The notes beneath the pieces are model-generated. The model was not told the DNA's origin and made no database searches. It saw only the letters and a list, made by a program, of their open reading frames with translations. Shown here one piece after another: positions 42,908-56,000 of a DNA stretch of 64,000 bases (position 1 is the stretch's first letter; each line of letters begins with the position of its first letter). This stretch comes from Dyella subtropica. Its GTDB lineage: Bacteria > Pseudomonadota > Gammaproteobacteria > Xanthomonadales > Rhodanobacteraceae. The stretch covers positions 1 to 64,000 of the forward strand of contig NZ_JAPDPD010000001.1 of NCBI RefSeq assembly GCF_026283965.1. Direction: 5' to 3'. Position numbers and translations under genes: made by a program.

Positions 42908-45602
42908 GTGCGGCCTCCTCTTTAGATGAAAGCGGGCGCTTTGGTGGCGCCGGAGCCAGATAACCGATCACCGTGCACAGCAGGCCATAGGCGATGAAGG
43001 AGCCGATGCCGAACAAATTGCCGAGGTGCCCGCGATCGATCAGCAGCAACTTCGCCAGCACCACGCCCATCATCACCGCGCCGGCCAGCCATACCAGCCG
43101 CTGGCCGCGGCGCGAGCCCCACACCCAGGCCAGCAGGCCGAGCGCGCTCCACACCACGGTCAACGACATCTGCGCGAGGCTGGAATCGCTCAGCGCGCTG
43201 TCCCAGGGCACGCCGGCCAGCTGATGCACGCCACGCAAGGTGGCACTGGTCGTAAACAGCAGCACAAACACGCCGAGCATGATCGGACGCGCATGCCGGA
43301 ACGCTGGCGACGTGGCTGCGTCGACAAGCCAACGCGCTACGCACAGGGCGATCAGCAACAACAGCAGCTCCACCGGATTGAATAGCGGCAGATAGTGCAG
43401 CGGTGCGGCGTCGCCATCCTGCAGCAGTGCCCAGAGACCCAGCGCGGCCGACACCATCAGCAACGAATGCAGCAACGGCGGACGCCACTTTGGCAAAAGC
43501 TCGGACAGCGGCGAAGCGATCCACCGCGGCTGCCACAACGCGAGCGCGAGCAATAGCAACAGCGGGGTGGATGCCAGCACCACGTACCAGCTGGTCGACA
43601 ACCAGCGGCTGTCGATGAGGGCCACCCCAATCGATACCGCAAAAATCACGACCCAACGCCATAGCCAGGCGAGCTGTGCCAGCGTCGCGGCCAACGGGTA
43701 GCTGCGCAGGCAAGCCAACGCGCGCCAGCCGAGCACCGCGGCAACCGCCACGCTGAGCAGGCGCCAGCCGGCCAGAAGCTGCTCTTCCTCCACGCCGCAC
43801 CGGATCACCAGAAGAAGCATGGCGGCGAACAGCGCTGGCGCAGTGAAAGCGATGACCTGCCCCAGTTCGCGCGGGGGCCGGCGCTGCGCCACCTCGGCAG
43901 CGCCCCACGCGGTGAGCGCGAGCAGTGCGATGTACCAGGCCAGCCGCATGGAAGGCCCGGCGAAGTGAACGATTTCCGCGTGGCATGCCAGCAGCCACCA
44001 GCACAATCCCCACCCATACAAAGCCACGGCGATGAGTCGCTGCGATGTGGTGTTACTGCCCAAGCGCGCATAGAACGTGCTGCCGGCAAAGGCGGCCACG
44101 GCGAGCAGCAGCAAGCCGACAAAACCGCCATTGAGCACCGGCAGCATCGTGTCGTACGCGTATCTCACGTGACCGAAGAACAAGGCGCTAACCGCAAAGA
44201 CCTGCAAGGCCAGACCGCTCCAGCGAGACAATGCGCGCTGCTGCTTCAAGCCCAGCCAGATCAGACCGGCGCCTTCCAACGCAAAGATGCTGCTAGTGAC
44301 AGCGGCACTCAGTGCCAAGGGCACCGCCAGCGTAGCCATGGCCACCGCCAACACCGCCCACGCGTCGCGCAGCAATCGCAGCCCACTTCGGTTGCGCACG
44401 GTGAAGGCGACCAGCACGTAAATGGCGGCGCCGACCAGCGCGGAGAACGCCAGGCCTTGGCCGTGCCAGCGCAACAGTGCGCCCTGCAGCAACAAGCTCA
44501 CGATCGGATTGCCGAACAACAGGCTGCCGTCGATCACCAGGCGCCGATCCGCCGGTGCGCGCAGCACGTGCAGCCACGGAATCACCAGGTAGAACAGGAA
44601 ATTCAGAATCAGGAACGGCTCGGTGCTGGCGAAAAGCTCGTGCTTATAGCGCAGCACGCCCCAGGCCGTACCGATGCCAAACGTCGCGATGAAACCCAAC
44701 AGGTTCAGTACGCGCCAGGAACGCACCCACGCAATGCCCAGCACCGCGATGTTCAACACGGCGTAGTAACTGAACAGCGCGACATGGCTGCCGCTGCCGG
44801 TGGAAACCAGGATCGGTGCCGCAAAACCAGCGAGCAGGCCGAGCACCGCCAGCGCCAGGGCATCTTGCAGCACGGCCAGTACGCCGATCCCGGCGACCAG
44901 CAGCAAGAGAAAGGCAAAGGCCGCGGTTGCCGGCAGCAGATCGTACAGACGGAACGCCGCGAAGATCGTTATCAACAGCACGCCGATCGCACCGCCTTGC
45001 AGCGATAGCGCGAACACGCGTCGCTGGGTGCGCTGGCGCCACCCGAAACCGAGCCCCGCAATCGCGGCGACCGCCACCAGGCTGACCCGCAACCCGACCG
45101 GCACCCGCAGCAGGCCGCTATCGGAGGCGTATTTCAACAGTGCGGCCACACCGGCAAACAGCACCAGCATGCCGATCTTTACCGGCACGTTGCCCTCGGT
45201 GAACCAACCCCACACGCGCTCCAGCACCGAAGGGCCACTCGGCGGTGGCGGCGATGCGGGCGGCGAAGCGCGAGGTGGCACGGGTGCCTGCTGCGGCACC
45301 GATGGCGGCGGGTTGTTTACCACCAGCGATGGCTGCGTATCGCGAACCGGCATCGGCGCGGCGACCACCGTGGCTGCCGGTGGCGCGACCAGAGGAATGG
45401 GCCGGCTCTCCGCCGGCCTTGGCGCGGCTTTGTCTCCCGCAGCCAGCGTCTCCAGCGTCGCGCGGGTGGCGCGCAACTCCTTGGATAACTGCGACTGTCG
45501 CGCCCACAACAGGCCGAGCACCGTGCCGGACAGCGCGGCAAACACACTATGCCCCGCTAAGGCGCCAAGCACAGCGCCCACAACTATCCATAGAAAATAC
45601 AT
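42897..45602 (-). CDS. DUF2339 multi-pass membrane protein
   Basis: The product is 901 residues from the ATG at 45602 (MYFLWIVVGAVLGALAG), with AAAGGGATG just ahead; the frame is open to 45794 but upstream sequence is not protein-like. A first transmembrane helix is followed by a short coiled segment and a Pro/Ala-rich linker (about 70-125), then some twenty or more transmembrane helices, including the family block FTEGNVPVKIGMLVLFAGVAALLKYA. It pairs with the overlapping DUF3999 gene. Function unknown. Confidence 0.9.
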   Translation of the reverse strand: MYFLWIVVGAVLGALAGHSVFAALSGTVLGLLWARQSQLSKELRATRATLETLAAGDKAAPRPAESRPIPLVAPPAATVVAAPMPVRDTQPSLVVNNPPPSVPQQAPVPPRASPPASPPPPSGPSVLERVWGWFTEGNVPVKIGMLVLFAGVAALLKYASDSGLLRVPVGLRVSLVAVAAIAGLGFGWRQRTQRRVFALSLQGGAIGVLLITIFAAFRLYDLLPATAAFAFLLLLVAGIGVLAVLQDALALAVLGLLAGFAAPILVSTGSGSHVALFSYYAVLNIAVLGIAWVRSWRVLNLLGFIATFGIGTAWGVLRYKHELFASTEPFLILNFLFYLVIPWLHVLRAPADRRLVIDGSLLFGNPIVSLLLQGALLRWHGQGLAFSALVGAAIYVLVAFTVRNRSGLRLLRDAWAVLAVAMATLAVPLALSAAVTSSIFALEGAGLIWLGLKQQRALSRWSGLALQVFAVSALFFGHVRYAYDTMLPVLNGGFVGLLLLAVAAFAGSTFYARLGSNTTSQRLIAVALYGWGLCWWLLACHAEIVHFAGPSMRLAWYIALLALTAWGAAEVAQRRPPRELGQVIAFTAPALFAAMLLLVIRCGVEEEQLLAGWRLLSVAVAAVLGWRALACLRSYPLAATLAQLAWLWRWVVIFAVSIGVALIDSRWLSTSWYVVLASTPLLLLLALALWQPRWIASPLSELLPKWRPPLLHSLLMVSAALGLWALLQDGDAAPLHYLPLFNPVELLLLLIALCVARWLVDAATSPAFRHARPIMLGVFVLLFTTSATLRGVHQLAGVPWDSALSDSSLAQMSLTVVWSALGLLAWVWGSRRGQRLVWLAGAVMMGVVLAKLLLIDRGHLGNLFGIGSFIAYGLLCTVIGYLAPAPPKRPLSSKEEAAHAP

Positions 45603-45774
45603 GCGGCATCCCTTTCTGCCCGGCGAATGATTCGGCGGGCCTGACTCAAGGTCGTGGTGGTCATCAGTTTGCCATGTTCGGGGCGGATGTCGTAGCAACT
45701 CTTGCCAGCTGTCGAGAAGCACCGGCTTCCTCATGAGGCGCAAGCCTGCCTCTACCCCAAACGCAGCGAGGATC

Positions 45775-45963
45775 TCACAGGTCGTTCGTCGCACATCTGC
45801 GGATGCCCATGGTCCGTTCGTGCCCGGTCGCGTGGGGCACGTCGATACCGATCAACACGCCGTTGCGATTCTCCATCAGCGCATTCGCCAGCCAGCTCAT
45901 ACGAGAACATCCCCAGTTGCTGGGCATCCGCTCGGCACACACCATGATCCGATCAATGATCAA
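45775..45963 (-). pseudogene. Remnant of a DDE transposase (IS5-type)
   Basis: A short minus-strand frame contains SWLANALMENRNGVLIG, closely resembling the ALMENRNGL signature near the end of IS5-type DDE transposases, followed by the usual xxATGxxER pattern (HATGHERT). The frame is interrupted soon after and no upstream catalytic Asp region or inverted repeats are visible. The remaining gap 45603-46321 is otherwise gene-free, AT-rich near 46000-46130. Confidence 0.5.
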
Positions 45964-46321
45964 ATCATGATTGCCCGAATTTGTCGGCGGCTCTCAATAG
46001 CCTTCCATTAAATACATTTGATCGATTAATCGAAAAACTATTGTCAAAAATGCCAGATACCATGCATCGCCTATAAGCCAAGAAAGTGCACTTCCATTTT
46101 CCACGTGAAGACCACGTGAAAATACGTCGACACCCCGGCCATTGACACCCATTACACCCGCTTCAGACAATGTGACGCGCAACACATTAATGCGACTTCC
46201 GACACAAGCGGATATCCATGACTGCTGTCACAATCCGGCGCGGCCATGTCATTCGCTGATCCTGCAGGTGCTTCATCGCAGTGTCCGTCTATAAGACCCA
46301 GTTGGTAATGGAGAGACCATC

Positions 46322-46540
46322 GTGAGCAATCCGTTTGAGGATAAAGACGCAGCATTTGTCGTTCTGGTGAATCATGAAGGCCAGTATTCGCTTTGGCCCG
46401 ACTTTGTACAGGTTCCATCCGGCTGGAATATCGCCTTTGGACCCGAGGCCCGGCAGGCTTGCCTGGACTATATAGAGCAGCATTGGATTGACATGCGCCC
46501 TCGCAGCTTGATCGAGGCCATGGATTCGTCCACCGCCTGA
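46322..46540 (+). CDS. MbtH-like NRPS accessory protein
   Basis: The product is 72 residues with a GTG start after GGAGAGACC. It carries the MbtH signatures: [38 protein letters not shown] and [14 protein letters not shown] (the conserved Trp residues and final DMRP). MbtH-like proteins bind adenylation domains and support their folding and activity. Located 119 bp upstream of the first NRPS gene on the same strand. Confidence 0.96.
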   Translation: MSNPFEDKDAAFVVLVNHEGQYSLWPDFVQVPSGWNIAFGPEARQACLDYIEQHWIDMRPRSLIEAMDSSTA

Positions 46541-46659
46541 CGCAACACCGTCAAGACGCCTTCGCCTGAGTATCGCTAGCGCACGAGCGAGGGGTTCGTG
46601 CGGCTTGCGCACGCCGAAGTCATATCTATTTCTAGATATCTATTTATTAGGGGGCAACT

Positions 46660-49600
46660 GTGCAAGATAAGCACAATGCGTCTTCGTCTTTGCCGTGCGC
46701 AAAGACTGAGTGCGAGGGTGGGGCCGGAGGCGCTGGGCATGCACAGTCCGCCGGAAACGATACGGCCATCACCTCGCTTACTTTTCCGCAGTTGTTCGCG
46801 CAGCAGGTGGCGCAAGCACCCGACGCGACGGCGCTGATCCTCGGCGAAGACCGCCTCACCTATGCGCAACTCGATGCTCGTGCCAACCGGCTGGCGCACT
46901 GGCTCAAAACCCGCAACGTCGGCCCCGGCCAGATCGTAGCGATCGCCTTGCCTCGTTCGTTCGAGATGATCGAGGCGGTCCTCGCCGTACTGAAATGCGG
47001 CGCCGCCTACCTTCCGCTTGATCCGGATTACCCAAACCAGCGCCTGGCTTACATGTTCGAGGATGCCAAGCCGCGCCTTGTTCTCAGCCAGCGCCTGGTG
47101 GATCTGCCGAAAGCCACGGCGACCACCCGAGTCAGCCTGGACGACCCGGACACGGCGGCGGCGATCGCTACCCAGTCCGCCGAGCTGACCGATGCCGCCG
47201 GCCTGTCGATGTCGCCGCAGCAGGCGGCTTACATCATCTACACGTCTGGCTCGACGGGCCGCCCGAAGGGAGTCGTGGTCACCCATGCCGGCATGCATGC
47301 CTTGGCGCTCAGCTACCGCGAACGGCTGCGGGTCGATGCGGATAGCCGTGTGCTGCAGTTCGCTTCGTTGAGCTTCGATGCCTCGTTCGGCGAAATCTGC
47401 ATGGCTCTCGGCCTGGGTGCGCAGCTGGTGCTGGCGCCGGTCGCCGAGCTTGCGCTGGGCCCGGCGCTGGCCGATCTATGCGCACGCCAGCGGATCACCC
47501 ACCTCGCACTGCCGCCGAGTTTGCTTGCCTTGATGTCGCCTGAGCAGTTGCCGTCACTCAGCACCTTGCTCGTGGGCGGCGAAGCGTGCCCGCTGAACTT
47601 GGTGGCGGCATGGGCGCCGGGGCGGCGCATGATCAATTGCTACGGCCCCACCGAAGCCACGGTCGATGCGTTGCTGTCCGCACCGCTCGATGCCGATCAC
47701 ATGCAGGCGGTACCAATCGGGCATTCGGTGCGCATGGCCCACGCCTATGTGCTCGATGACGCACTGCGGCCGGTGGCGGACCACGCCGAGGGCGAGCTGT
47801 ATCTCGCGGGCCCCGGCCTGGCGCGTGGCTACCTCCAGCAACCCGGCTTGACCGCGACACGCTTCGTCGCCGATCCGTTCGGCGTGCCTGGCAGCTGCAT
47901 GTACCGCACGGGCGATCTGGTGCAGCGGCTGCCGGACGGCCATCTGGTGTTCACCGGTCGCGTGGACCAACAGGTGAAGATCCACGGGCTGCGTATCGAG
48001 CTTGGCGAAATCGAAGCCTGTTTGTTGCGCGATCCGGCTGTGGCGCAAGCGGCCGTGCTCGCTCGCGAGGACCGCTCCGGGCACAAGCAATTGGTGGGCT
48101 ACGTGGTGCCGCGACGGGCCGCGGAGCTTGCCGCTCGCGATGAAGCCATCGATACCCGGCAAGTGCAGGAGTGGCAAACCCTGCACGACGATTTGTACAT
48201 CCAGCATGCGGAACTCGCCCACGGCGAAGACTTCGAAGGTTGGGACAGCAGCTACGACGGCACGCCTATTCCGCTCGAACAGATGCGCGAATGGCGCGCC
48301 GCCACCACCGAACGCATCCTGTCGCTGCGTCCGGCCAGGCTGCTCGAAATCGGCGTCGGTACCGGACTTATCTTGTGGAACGTCGCGCCGCATTGCGAGA
48401 CCTACTGGGGCCTGGATTTCTCCGCGCCGGTGATCGAGTCGCTGCGCACGCGCGTCGCACAGGACGAGCGCCTATCCGGAAGAGTGGAGTTGCGCTGCCA
48501 GGCCGCCCACGATGTCAGCGGCCTGCCGCAGCAGTTCTTCGACACCATCGTGATCAACTCGGTGATCCAGTACTTTCCTGGCGCCGACTACCTGAGCCAG
48601 GTGCTTCGACAGTGCATGGCCCTGCTGGCGCCCGGTGGACGCATCTATGTCGGCGATGTGCGCAATCTGCGCCTGATGCGCTGCTTCGCCACCGCCGTCG
48701 CCTGGCACCGCGCGCCGCCCCAGGACGACGCGGCACACGTTCTGCAGCGAACGGTCGAGCAGAACATGCAGTTGGAAAACGAGCTGCTGGTCGACCCCGA
48801 CTATTTCGTCGCGTTGTCGCGACAGATCGAGGACAGCGCCGGCATCGACATCCAGTGCAAGCGCGGGCATTACCACAATGAGCTGACCCGTCACCGCTAC
48901 GAAGCCGTTCTGCACAAGCGTGACGCCTCCCTGCGCTCGTTGAAGGACGCACCAACGCTGCACTGGGGGCGCGATATCGAAACACTCGAAGCGCTGCACC
49001 GGCATCTGGACACGCAACGCCCGCCCCTCCTTCGGCTAGCGCGCATTCCCAACGAACGCCTGCGCGGCGAGCTTGATCTCGTGCGACGCGTAGCGCAGGC
49101 CCCCGAGCGCATGGCAGGCGAAGCGACGGCCATGGATGTGGAGGACCTGGACGCCGTCGCTGCGAACCTCGGCTATTGCGTCGCCGCCACCTGGGCCGGC
49201 GGCGGGACCGAAGAGGGCCGGTTCGAAGGCCTGTTCGAAGCGGTCTTTATCGACGCAGCCGCCCGCGATGCGGCCCTGCTGGCCGACGTCTACCTGCCGA
49301 CAGGCGAACCCACGGGCGAACTGTCGACCTACACCAACAACCCACATGCCATGCAGGACACCCGGGCCTTTGTCGCCAAGCTGCGTGGCAGCCTGTTGGA
49401 ACAACTGCCCGGCCATATGGTGCCGGCCGCCATCGTGACACTGTCCAGCTTGCCGCTCAGCGCCAACGGCAAGCTCGATCGCCAGGCCTTGCCCGCCCCC
49501 ACCGATGCCGCGTTCGTCCTGCGCGCCTATGAGCCGCCGCAGGGCAAGATCGAAACGTTGCTGGCCGAGCACTGGCAAGAGCTACTGCACATCGAACAGG

Positions 49601-52600
49601 TCGGCCGCCACGATCACTTCTTCGAGCTGGGTGGCAACTCCCTGATCGTGATCCAGCTGATGGAGCGCCTGCGCCGCGCCGGGCTCGGCGCCGAGGTGCG
49701 CGCGATTTTCTCAACACCGGTTCTGTCCGAACTGGCGGCGACGCTAGGTACACACGGCGAAGTGGTGACGCCGCCGAACGCGATCACGCCCGAAAGCACC
49801 ACCATCACCCCTGACATGCTGCCGTTGATCGAGCTGTCGCAAATCGACATCGACCGCATCGTTGCCCAGGTGCCCGGCGGCGGCGGCAACATCCAGGACA
49901 TCTACGCGCTCTCTCCGCTGCAGGAAGGCATGCTCTTCCATCACCGGCTGACCACGGCGGGCGATCCCTACCTGATGATCGACCGCCTGGCCTTCGCCAG
50001 CCGGGATCTGCTGGACGGATACCTGGCTGCGGCTCAACAGGTCGTAACGCGCCACGACATTCTGCGCACCGCCTTTGTCTGGGAGGGACTGTCGACGGCT
50101 GCACAAGTGGTGTGGCGGCATGCCCCGATCAGCGTGACGGAGCTGGTGCTCGATCCGCGCGACGGGCCGATCCAGGAGCAACTGGCGAAACGCTACGACC
50201 TGAGCCATACCCGGATCGACCTGACGCGAGCACCGCTGCTGCATTTCGTCGTTGCCTACGACGCCGCGCAGGAGCGGTGGCTGTTGCTGCAGATCCTGCA
50301 CCACCTGATCGGCGACCACTCCAGCATCGACTCGCTTTACGCCGAAGCGATCGCTCTGCTCACCCACCAGACGCATACGCTCTCCACGCCGCAGCCGTTC
50401 CGCCAGCTGATCGCGCAGACACGCCTGGGTGTGTCCACCGCGGAGCATGAGCGCTACTTCCGCAGTCAGTTCGCCGATATCGACGAGCCCACGCTGCCGT
50501 ACGGTCTGCACAACGTGTATCTGGACGGTGCTTGCGTCGATGAGTCGCACCGCACACTTCCCTCACCCCTCGACCAGCGTCTGCGCACGCAGGCACGCCG
50601 GCTGGGCGTGAGCCTGGCCAGCCTCTGCCACCTGGCCTGGGGACAGGTGGTGGCCAGAACCAGCGGACGCGAGCAAGTGGTCTTCGGCACCGTGCTGTTC
50701 GGGCGCATGCACGCCAGCGCGGGTATCGACGAGGCCATGGGTCTGTTCATCAACACCTTGCCCTTGCGCATGGACATGGACGACACCGGCGTGGAAGCCG
50801 CGGTGCGGCGCACGCAGAGCAGCCTGGCCGAACTATTGCGCCACGAGCATGCCTCGCTCGCCCTAGCGCAGCGCTGCAGCGGCATAGCGGCGCCTGCCCC
50901 GCTGTTCAGCGCCCTCTTCAATTACCTGCACGAAGTGGCGGACGCCGACCTCGCGCAGAAAAGCACCCCAGGCATCGACTGGCTGGGCTTCGAAGAGCGC
51001 ACCAACTATCCGCTGACCCTGTCCGTAGAAGACTACGGCGATGCGCTCAGGCTTGTGCTCCAGGCCGCGCCGCCGATCTCCGCCGAGCGGGTCTGCGGCT
51101 ATATGCAACAAGCGCTCGAGAGCATGGTGTTTGCGCTGGAAACCGCTCCGCAGCTGCCGGTACGCCAGCTCGAGATCCTGCCGCCGGACGAGCGCACCCT
51201 GCTGTTGCAGGCATGGAACCGCACCGATGCGCCCTACCCTTTCGATCGTTGCGTCCACCGGCTGTTCCAGGAGCAGGCGCAGCGCACGCCCGCGGCCATC
51301 GCGGTGGTGCATGGGGATCGATCCGTTTCCTACGCGCAACTCGATGCACTGGCCAACCGCGTGGCCCATCACCTCATCGCTCAAGGCGTGCAGGCGGGCG
51401 ACTTCGTTGCCCTGCAGCTGGAGCGCAGCATCGATCTGGTCGCCGCGCAATTGGCCGTACTCAAGACCGGCGCCGCCTATGTTCCGCTCGATGCGCAAGC
51501 ACCGGCGGCGCGACAGGCGTGGGTCATCGACGACTGCGCGGCACGCCTGTTGCTCACCGCCACTGCGGTCACTACCGATACGATCAGCACCGACGCGCGC
51601 GTGCCGACGCTATCGATCGAGCCCCTGTTGGCCTCTGGCGTCGATACCGATCTGGCGCTGCCCCTCCGCGCGGATGCCCCCGCCTATGTGATGTACACCT
51701 CCGGTTCCACCGGCACGCCGAAGGGCGTGATCGTGCCGCACCGCGCGATCAACCGCCTGGTGATCAACAGCGGCTTCGCCGAGTTCGATGCCGACGACCG
51801 CATGGCCTTCGCCGCGAATCCCGCGTTCGACGCCAGCACGCTGGAGGTATGGGCGCCGCTGCTGCACGGCGGAACGATCGTGGTGATCGATCAAACGACC
51901 CTGCTCGAGCCGCCTTCGCTGGTGCGGGCGCTGCAGGCCAGCAAGGTCAACCGGATGTGGTTGACGGTCGGCCTGTTCAATCAGATCGCGGCCGAGCTGG
52001 CGCCTGTGCTTACGCAGCTGAAGACGCTCATGGTCGGTGGCGATGCACTGGACCCTTCCGTCATCGCCAAGGTGCTGCGGCAACACCCTCCGCAGCGCTT
52101 GGTCAACGGCTACGGCCCGACCGAAACCACGACCTTTGCGACGACCTTTGCCATCCACGCGGTCGAGAACGAGGCGACGTCCATACCGATCGGACGCCCC
52201 ATCGGCAACACGCGCATCTATCTGCTCGACGCGCATCGCCACCCCGTGCCCCTGGGTGCGGTGGGCGAGCTCTACATCGGCGGCGAAGGTGTCGCACTTG
52301 GCTACTTGAACCAGCCCGAGCTTACCGCGCAGCGCTTTCTCGACGATCCGTTCGCGGCCACCCAAGGCGCGCGCATGTACCGCACGGGTGATCTGGCGCG
52401 CTATCTCCCCGACGGCAACATCGTCTTCCTCGGCCGCAACGACCGCCAAGTCAAACTGCGCGGCTTCCGCATCGAGCTGGGCGAGATCGAAGCCCGCCTG
52501 GCGGAGCATCCCGCGGTGCGCGAGGCGGTGGTCCTCGCCCGCGAAGACGCGCCCGGAGACAAGCGTCTGGTCGCCTATGTGGTAACCACGCGCGACGCAT

Positions 52601-53052
52601 CGGGCGACGGCGTCGACACTGCCGCGCTGCGCGGGCATCTGGCCGCCAGCCTGCCCGATTACATGGTGCCGGCCGCCTTCATGGTGATCGACGCGCTGCC
52701 GCTCACGCCCAACGGCAAACTCGATCGGCAGGCACTGCCGCCACCCGAATTCGTCGCGGTGGCCACCCGCGCGCCACGCAACGCCGTGGAAGAACAGCTT
52801 TGTGCCCTGTTCGCCGAAGTGCTCGGCCAGGAAGAGGTTGGGATCGATGACTCCTTCTTCGACCGCGGCGGCCATTCCCTTCTGGCCACCCGCCTGATCG
52901 GCCGCGTGCGGACGGTTCTCGACATCGAGCTTCCGCTGCACACCCTTTTCGATGCACCCACCGTCGCCCAGCTCGCGCTGGAACTCGGCAACGCGCGCCG
53001 TCCGGCTCGCCCGCCGCTGCGCCCGATGCGGACCATGGAGAAACAATCGTGA
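46660..53052 (+). CDS. Nonribosomal peptide synthetase, modules 1-2 (A-MT-T, C-A-T)
   Basis: The product is 2130 residues with a GTG start after AGGGGGCAACT. Module 1 has no condensation domain: adenylation (about 40-480, YTSGSTG near 193) is interrupted by a SAM-methyltransferase ([11 protein letters not shown] near 560), resumes ([10 protein letters not shown]), then carrier FFELGGNSL near 987. Module 2: condensation ([11 protein letters not shown] near 1081, active site HHLIGDH near 1213), adenylation (YTSGSTG near 1678), carrier FFDRGGHSL near 2066. Specificity residues read DAGALGCVDK (no call) and DALWMGGTFK (Val-like). The gene thus loads an amino acid, probably N-methylates it, and joins it to a Val-like residue. 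It overlaps the next NRPS gene by 4 bases. Confidence 0.96.
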   Translation: MQDKHNASSSLPCAKTECEGGAGGAGHAQSAGNDTAITSLTFPQLFAQQVAQAPDATALILGEDRLTYAQLDARANRLAHWLKTRNVGPGQIVAIALPRSFEMIEAVLAVLKCGAAYLPLDPDYPNQRLAYMFEDAKPRLVLSQRLVDLPKATATTRVSLDDPDTAAAIATQSAELTDAAGLSMSPQQAAYIIYTSGSTGRPKGVVVTHAGMHALALSYRERLRVDADSRVLQFASLSFDASFGEICMALGLGAQLVLAPVAELALGPALADLCARQRITHLALPPSLLALMSPEQLPSLSTLLVGGEACPLNLVAAWAPGRRMINCYGPTEATVDALLSAPLDADHMQAVPIGHSVRMAHAYVLDDALRPVADHAEGELYLAGPGLARGYLQQPGLTATRFVADPFGVPGSCMYRTGDLVQRLPDGHLVFTGRVDQQVKIHGLRIELGEIEACLLRDPAVAQAAVLAREDRSGHKQLVGYVVPRRAAELAARDEAIDTRQVQEWQTLHDDLYIQHAELAHGEDFEGWDSSYDGTPIPLEQMREWRAATTERILSLRPARLLEIGVGTGLILWNVAPHCETYWGLDFSAPVIESLRTRVAQDERLSGRVELRCQAAHDVSGLPQQFFDTIVINSVIQYFPGADYLSQVLRQCMALLAPGGRIYVGDVRNLRLMRCFATAVAWHRAPPQDDAAHVLQRTVEQNMQLENELLVDPDYFVALSRQIEDSAGIDIQCKRGHYHNELTRHRYEAVLHKRDASLRSLKDAPTLHWGRDIETLEALHRHLDTQRPPLLRLARIPNERLRGELDLVRRVAQAPERMAGEATAMDVEDLDAVAANLGYCVAATWAGGGTEEGRFEGLFEAVFIDAAARDAALLADVYLPTGEPTGELSTYTNNPHAMQDTRAFVAKLRGSLLEQLPGHMVPAAIVTLSSLPLSANGKLDRQALPAPTDAAFVLRAYEPPQGKIETLLAEHWQELLHIEQVGRHDHFFELGGNSLIVIQLMERLRRAGLGAEVRAIFSTPVLSELAATLGTHGEVVTPPNAITPESTTITPDMLPLIELSQIDIDRIVAQVPGGGGNIQDIYALSPLQEGMLFHHRLTTAGDPYLMIDRLAFASRDLLDGYLAAAQQVVTRHDILRTAFVWEGLSTAAQVVWRHAPISVTELVLDPRDGPIQEQLAKRYDLSHTRIDLTRAPLLHFVVAYDAAQERWLLLQILHHLIGDHSSIDSLYAEAIALLTHQTHTLSTPQPFRQLIAQTRLGVSTAEHERYFRSQFADIDEPTLPYGLHNVYLDGACVDESHRTLPSPLDQRLRTQARRLGVSLASLCHLAWGQVVARTSGREQVVFGTVLFGRMHASAGIDEAMGLFINTLPLRMDMDDTGVEAAVRRTQSSLAELLRHEHASLALAQRCSGIAAPAPLFSALFNYLHEVADADLAQKSTPGIDWLGFEERTNYPLTLSVEDYGDALRLVLQAAPPISAERVCGYMQQALESMVFALETAPQLPVRQLEILPPDERTLLLQAWNRTDAPYPFDRCVHRLFQEQAQRTPAAIAVVHGDRSVSYAQLDALANRVAHHLIAQGVQAGDFVALQLERSIDLVAAQLAVLKTGAAYVPLDAQAPAARQAWVIDDCAARLLLTATAVTTDTISTDARVPTLSIEPLLASGVDTDLALPLRADAPAYVMYTSGSTGTPKGVIVPHRAINRLVINSGFAEFDADDRMAFAANPAFDASTLEVWAPLLHGGTIVVIDQTTLLEPPSLVRALQASKVNRMWLTVGLFNQIAAELAPVLTQLKTLMVGGDALDPSVIAKVLRQHPPQRLVNGYGPTETTTFATTFAIHAVENEATSIPIGRPIGNTRIYLLDAHRHPVPLGAVGELYIGGEGVALGYLNQPELTAQRFLDDPFAATQGARMYRTGDLARYLPDGNIVFLGRNDRQVKLRGFRIELGEIEARLAEHPAVREAVVLAREDAPGDKRLVAYVVTTRDASGDGVDTAALRGHLAASLPDYMVPAAFMVIDALPLTPNGKLDRQALPPPEFVAVATRAPRNAVEEQLCALFAEVLGQEEVGIDDSFFDRGGHSLLATRLIGRVRTVLDIELPLHTLFDAPTVAQLALELGNARRPARPPLRPMRTMEKQS

Positions 53053-56000
53053 TTCCTTTGTCGTTCGCCCAACAACGCCTCTGGTTCATGCAACAACTGC
53101 AGGGACCGAATGCGCTCTTCAATATCCCAGTGCTGCTCGACCTGCGCGGCGAACTGGATCTCCCTGCGCTGCACGCGGCCTTGAGTGACGTCGTCGCCCG
53201 CCACGAAAGCCTGCGCACCGTGTTCGACGCAGCCGAGGGTGTCGGCCAGCAGATCGTCCGTGCCGCGGATGCTGCTGACGTTTTCTTCGAGCATCGCGAG
53301 ACCGATGACGCCGGGCTCGCGGCCGAGGTAAAGCGGGCGTCGGCCTATCCCTTCGACCTGGCCCGCGAAATTCCCATTCGCGCGACGCTGTTCAAGCTCG
53401 GCGCCACGCACCACTCGCTGCTGCTGGTGATGCACCACATCGCCAGCGACGCCTGGTCGCTGGCGCCGCTGCTGCGCGACCTCGCCCTGGCCTATGCCGC
53501 GCGCGCGAAGCAACAGCTGCCCGCGTGGAAGTCATTGCCCGTGCAATACGCGGATTACAGCCTGTGGCAGCGCGAATGGCTGGCGCAGGAGAACGATCCC
53601 GACAGCGATGCCGCTACACAGCTTGCCTATTGGAAGCAGGCGCTGGCCGGCCTGCCCGAACGGCTCAATCTGCCCACCGATCGACCCAGGCCGTCCCACG
53701 CCAGCCATCGTGGCGCCATCATCGATTTCCGGATTCCGGCGGCCACGCATCGGCAGCTGCATGCGTTGGCCCAGGAAACCCGCTCCAGCCTGTTCATGGT
53801 GCTGCATGCCGCCTTGGCCGCACTGCTCTCGCTGCACGGCGCGGGCGACGACCTGCCGATCGGCACCTCCATGGCCGGCCGCCAGGACGAAGCGCTGGAT
53901 GCCCTGGTCGGCTTCTTCGTCAATCTGCTGGTGCTGCGCACGGACACCTCGGGCCACCCCAGCTTCCGCGAACTGATCCGCCGCGTGCGCGCCACCGATC
54001 TGGCCGCCTTCAGTCACCAGGACGTGCCGTTCGAACGCATCGTCGATCTCGTCAAGCCAACGCGCACCCAGGCGCAGCATCCGCTGTTTCAGATCGCGCT
54101 GCTCCTCGACAACAGCGTCCTCGACAACAATGCTCGCGACAGCAGCGCCGGCACCTCGCCCACTTTCCCGGGACTCGACGTGAGCTGGCGGTACGCGGAT
54201 AGCGATTCCGCCAAATATGACCTGCTGTTCCAGTTCGTCGAGGAAACCGATGGCGCGGGCGCGCCCGCTGGCCTCACCGGCGGCCTGGAATACGCCACCG
54301 ATCTGTACGATCCCGCGACGGCGCAGCGCTTCGTTGATCACCTGCAGCGGCTGATCGCCTTCGTCGCCGAACATCCCGGCCGGCCTATCGGTGAGGCCGA
54401 CCTGCTCGCCGCCGACGAGCGCCAGCAACTGCTGGTCGACCGGAATGCCACGGCGCATCCTCTCTCGCTCGCCCCGCTGCCCGAGCTGTTCTCGGCACAG
54501 GCCGCACGCACACCCGACGCCATCGCCGCCGTGGCCGGCACGCATACGCTCAGCTATCGCGAACTCGACCGCCGCGCCAACCAACTCGCCCATCACTTGC
54601 AGGAACTCGGCGTTGGAGCGGATGTGCTGGTCGGCCTGTGCGTGGAGCGCTCGTTCGAACTGCTGATCGCCACCCTGGGCATTCTCAAAGCCGGTGCCGC
54701 TTACCTGCCGCTGGACCCGGACTATCCCGCCGAACGGCTGGTCCACATGCTCAACGAGAGCATGGCTCCGGTGCTGGTCACCCAGGAGTCGCTGGTCGAT
54801 CGCCTGCCTACGCACTGGGGCGTCCAGACGCTGCTCGACGCCGACCGCGACGCGATCGCGCAGCAACCCGACAGCGCGCCCGCACATACCACCCAGCCGG
54901 ATCACCTGGCCTATGTGATCTACACCTCCGGCTCCACCGGCACGCCCAAGGGCATCGCCGTCACCCAGCGCAATGTGGTCGAGCTGGCCCTGGACCGGCG
55001 CTGGGGCGACGGCAGCCAGCAGCGCGTGCTGATGCACTCGCCGCAGGTGTTCGATGCCAGCACGTACGAGATTTGGGCGCCGCTGCTCAGTGGCAACCAG
55101 ATCGTTATCGCGCCGCCGGGCAAGACCGACACCCAGGTGCTCGCCGAGGTCATAACGCAGCAGCACGTCAGCGCGCTGTTCCTCACCACCGCTTTGTTCC
55201 GCTTGCTGGCCGACGAACAACCGCAATGCTTCGCGAACGTGCGCACGGTATGGAGCGGCGGCGAAGCCGCATCGCCGCGCGATTTTCAGCAGGTGCTGGA
55301 CCGCTGCCCGCAGACCCAGGTGGTGCACGTTTACGGCCCCACCGAAACCACCACCTTCGTGACCTGTTATCCCATGCGCGCGCCGTTCCGCGTCGGCGCG
55401 AGCGTGCCCATCGGCGCACCGATGGACAACACCCAAGCCTACGTCCTGGATGCCGCGCTGCGGCCTGTGCCGGTCGGCGTGCCCGGTGAGCTGTATATCG
55501 CCGGCAGCGGCCTGGCGCGCGGCTATTTGCAGCGCCCGGCTCTGAGCGCGGAACGCTTCGTCGCCAATCCCTACGGTACGCCGGGCAGCCGCATGTACCG
55601 CACCGGTGATCTGGTGCGTTGGCGCGCGGACGGCGTGCTCGACTTCGTCGGCCGCAGCGATCACCAAGTGAAGATCCGCGGTTTCCGCATCGAGCTGGGC
55701 GAGATCGAAGCCGCGCTGCGCGAGCTGCCTTCCGTGCAGCATGCCGCGGTGATCGCGCGCGAAGACCGCCCCGGCCACAAGCAACTGGTCGGCTACGTGG
55801 TCTGTGCAGCCGGCCACACGCCGGAACCCGCCGCCTTGCGCCTCGCCCTGTCCGCCCGCCTGCCTGAGTACATGGTGCCCAGCGCGGTCGTGCTGCTCGA
55901 TGCCCTGCCGCTGACGGTCAACGGCAAGCTCGACACCCGTGCGCTGCCCGTGCCGGACTTCAGCCCACGTGGCCAGCGCGAAGCGAGCACACCGCAGGAA

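Noticed and set aside
45994-46185. 63-codon minus-strand frame in an AT-rich gap
   Set aside because: No ribosome site or recognisable features; the AT-rich gap yields open frames by chance.
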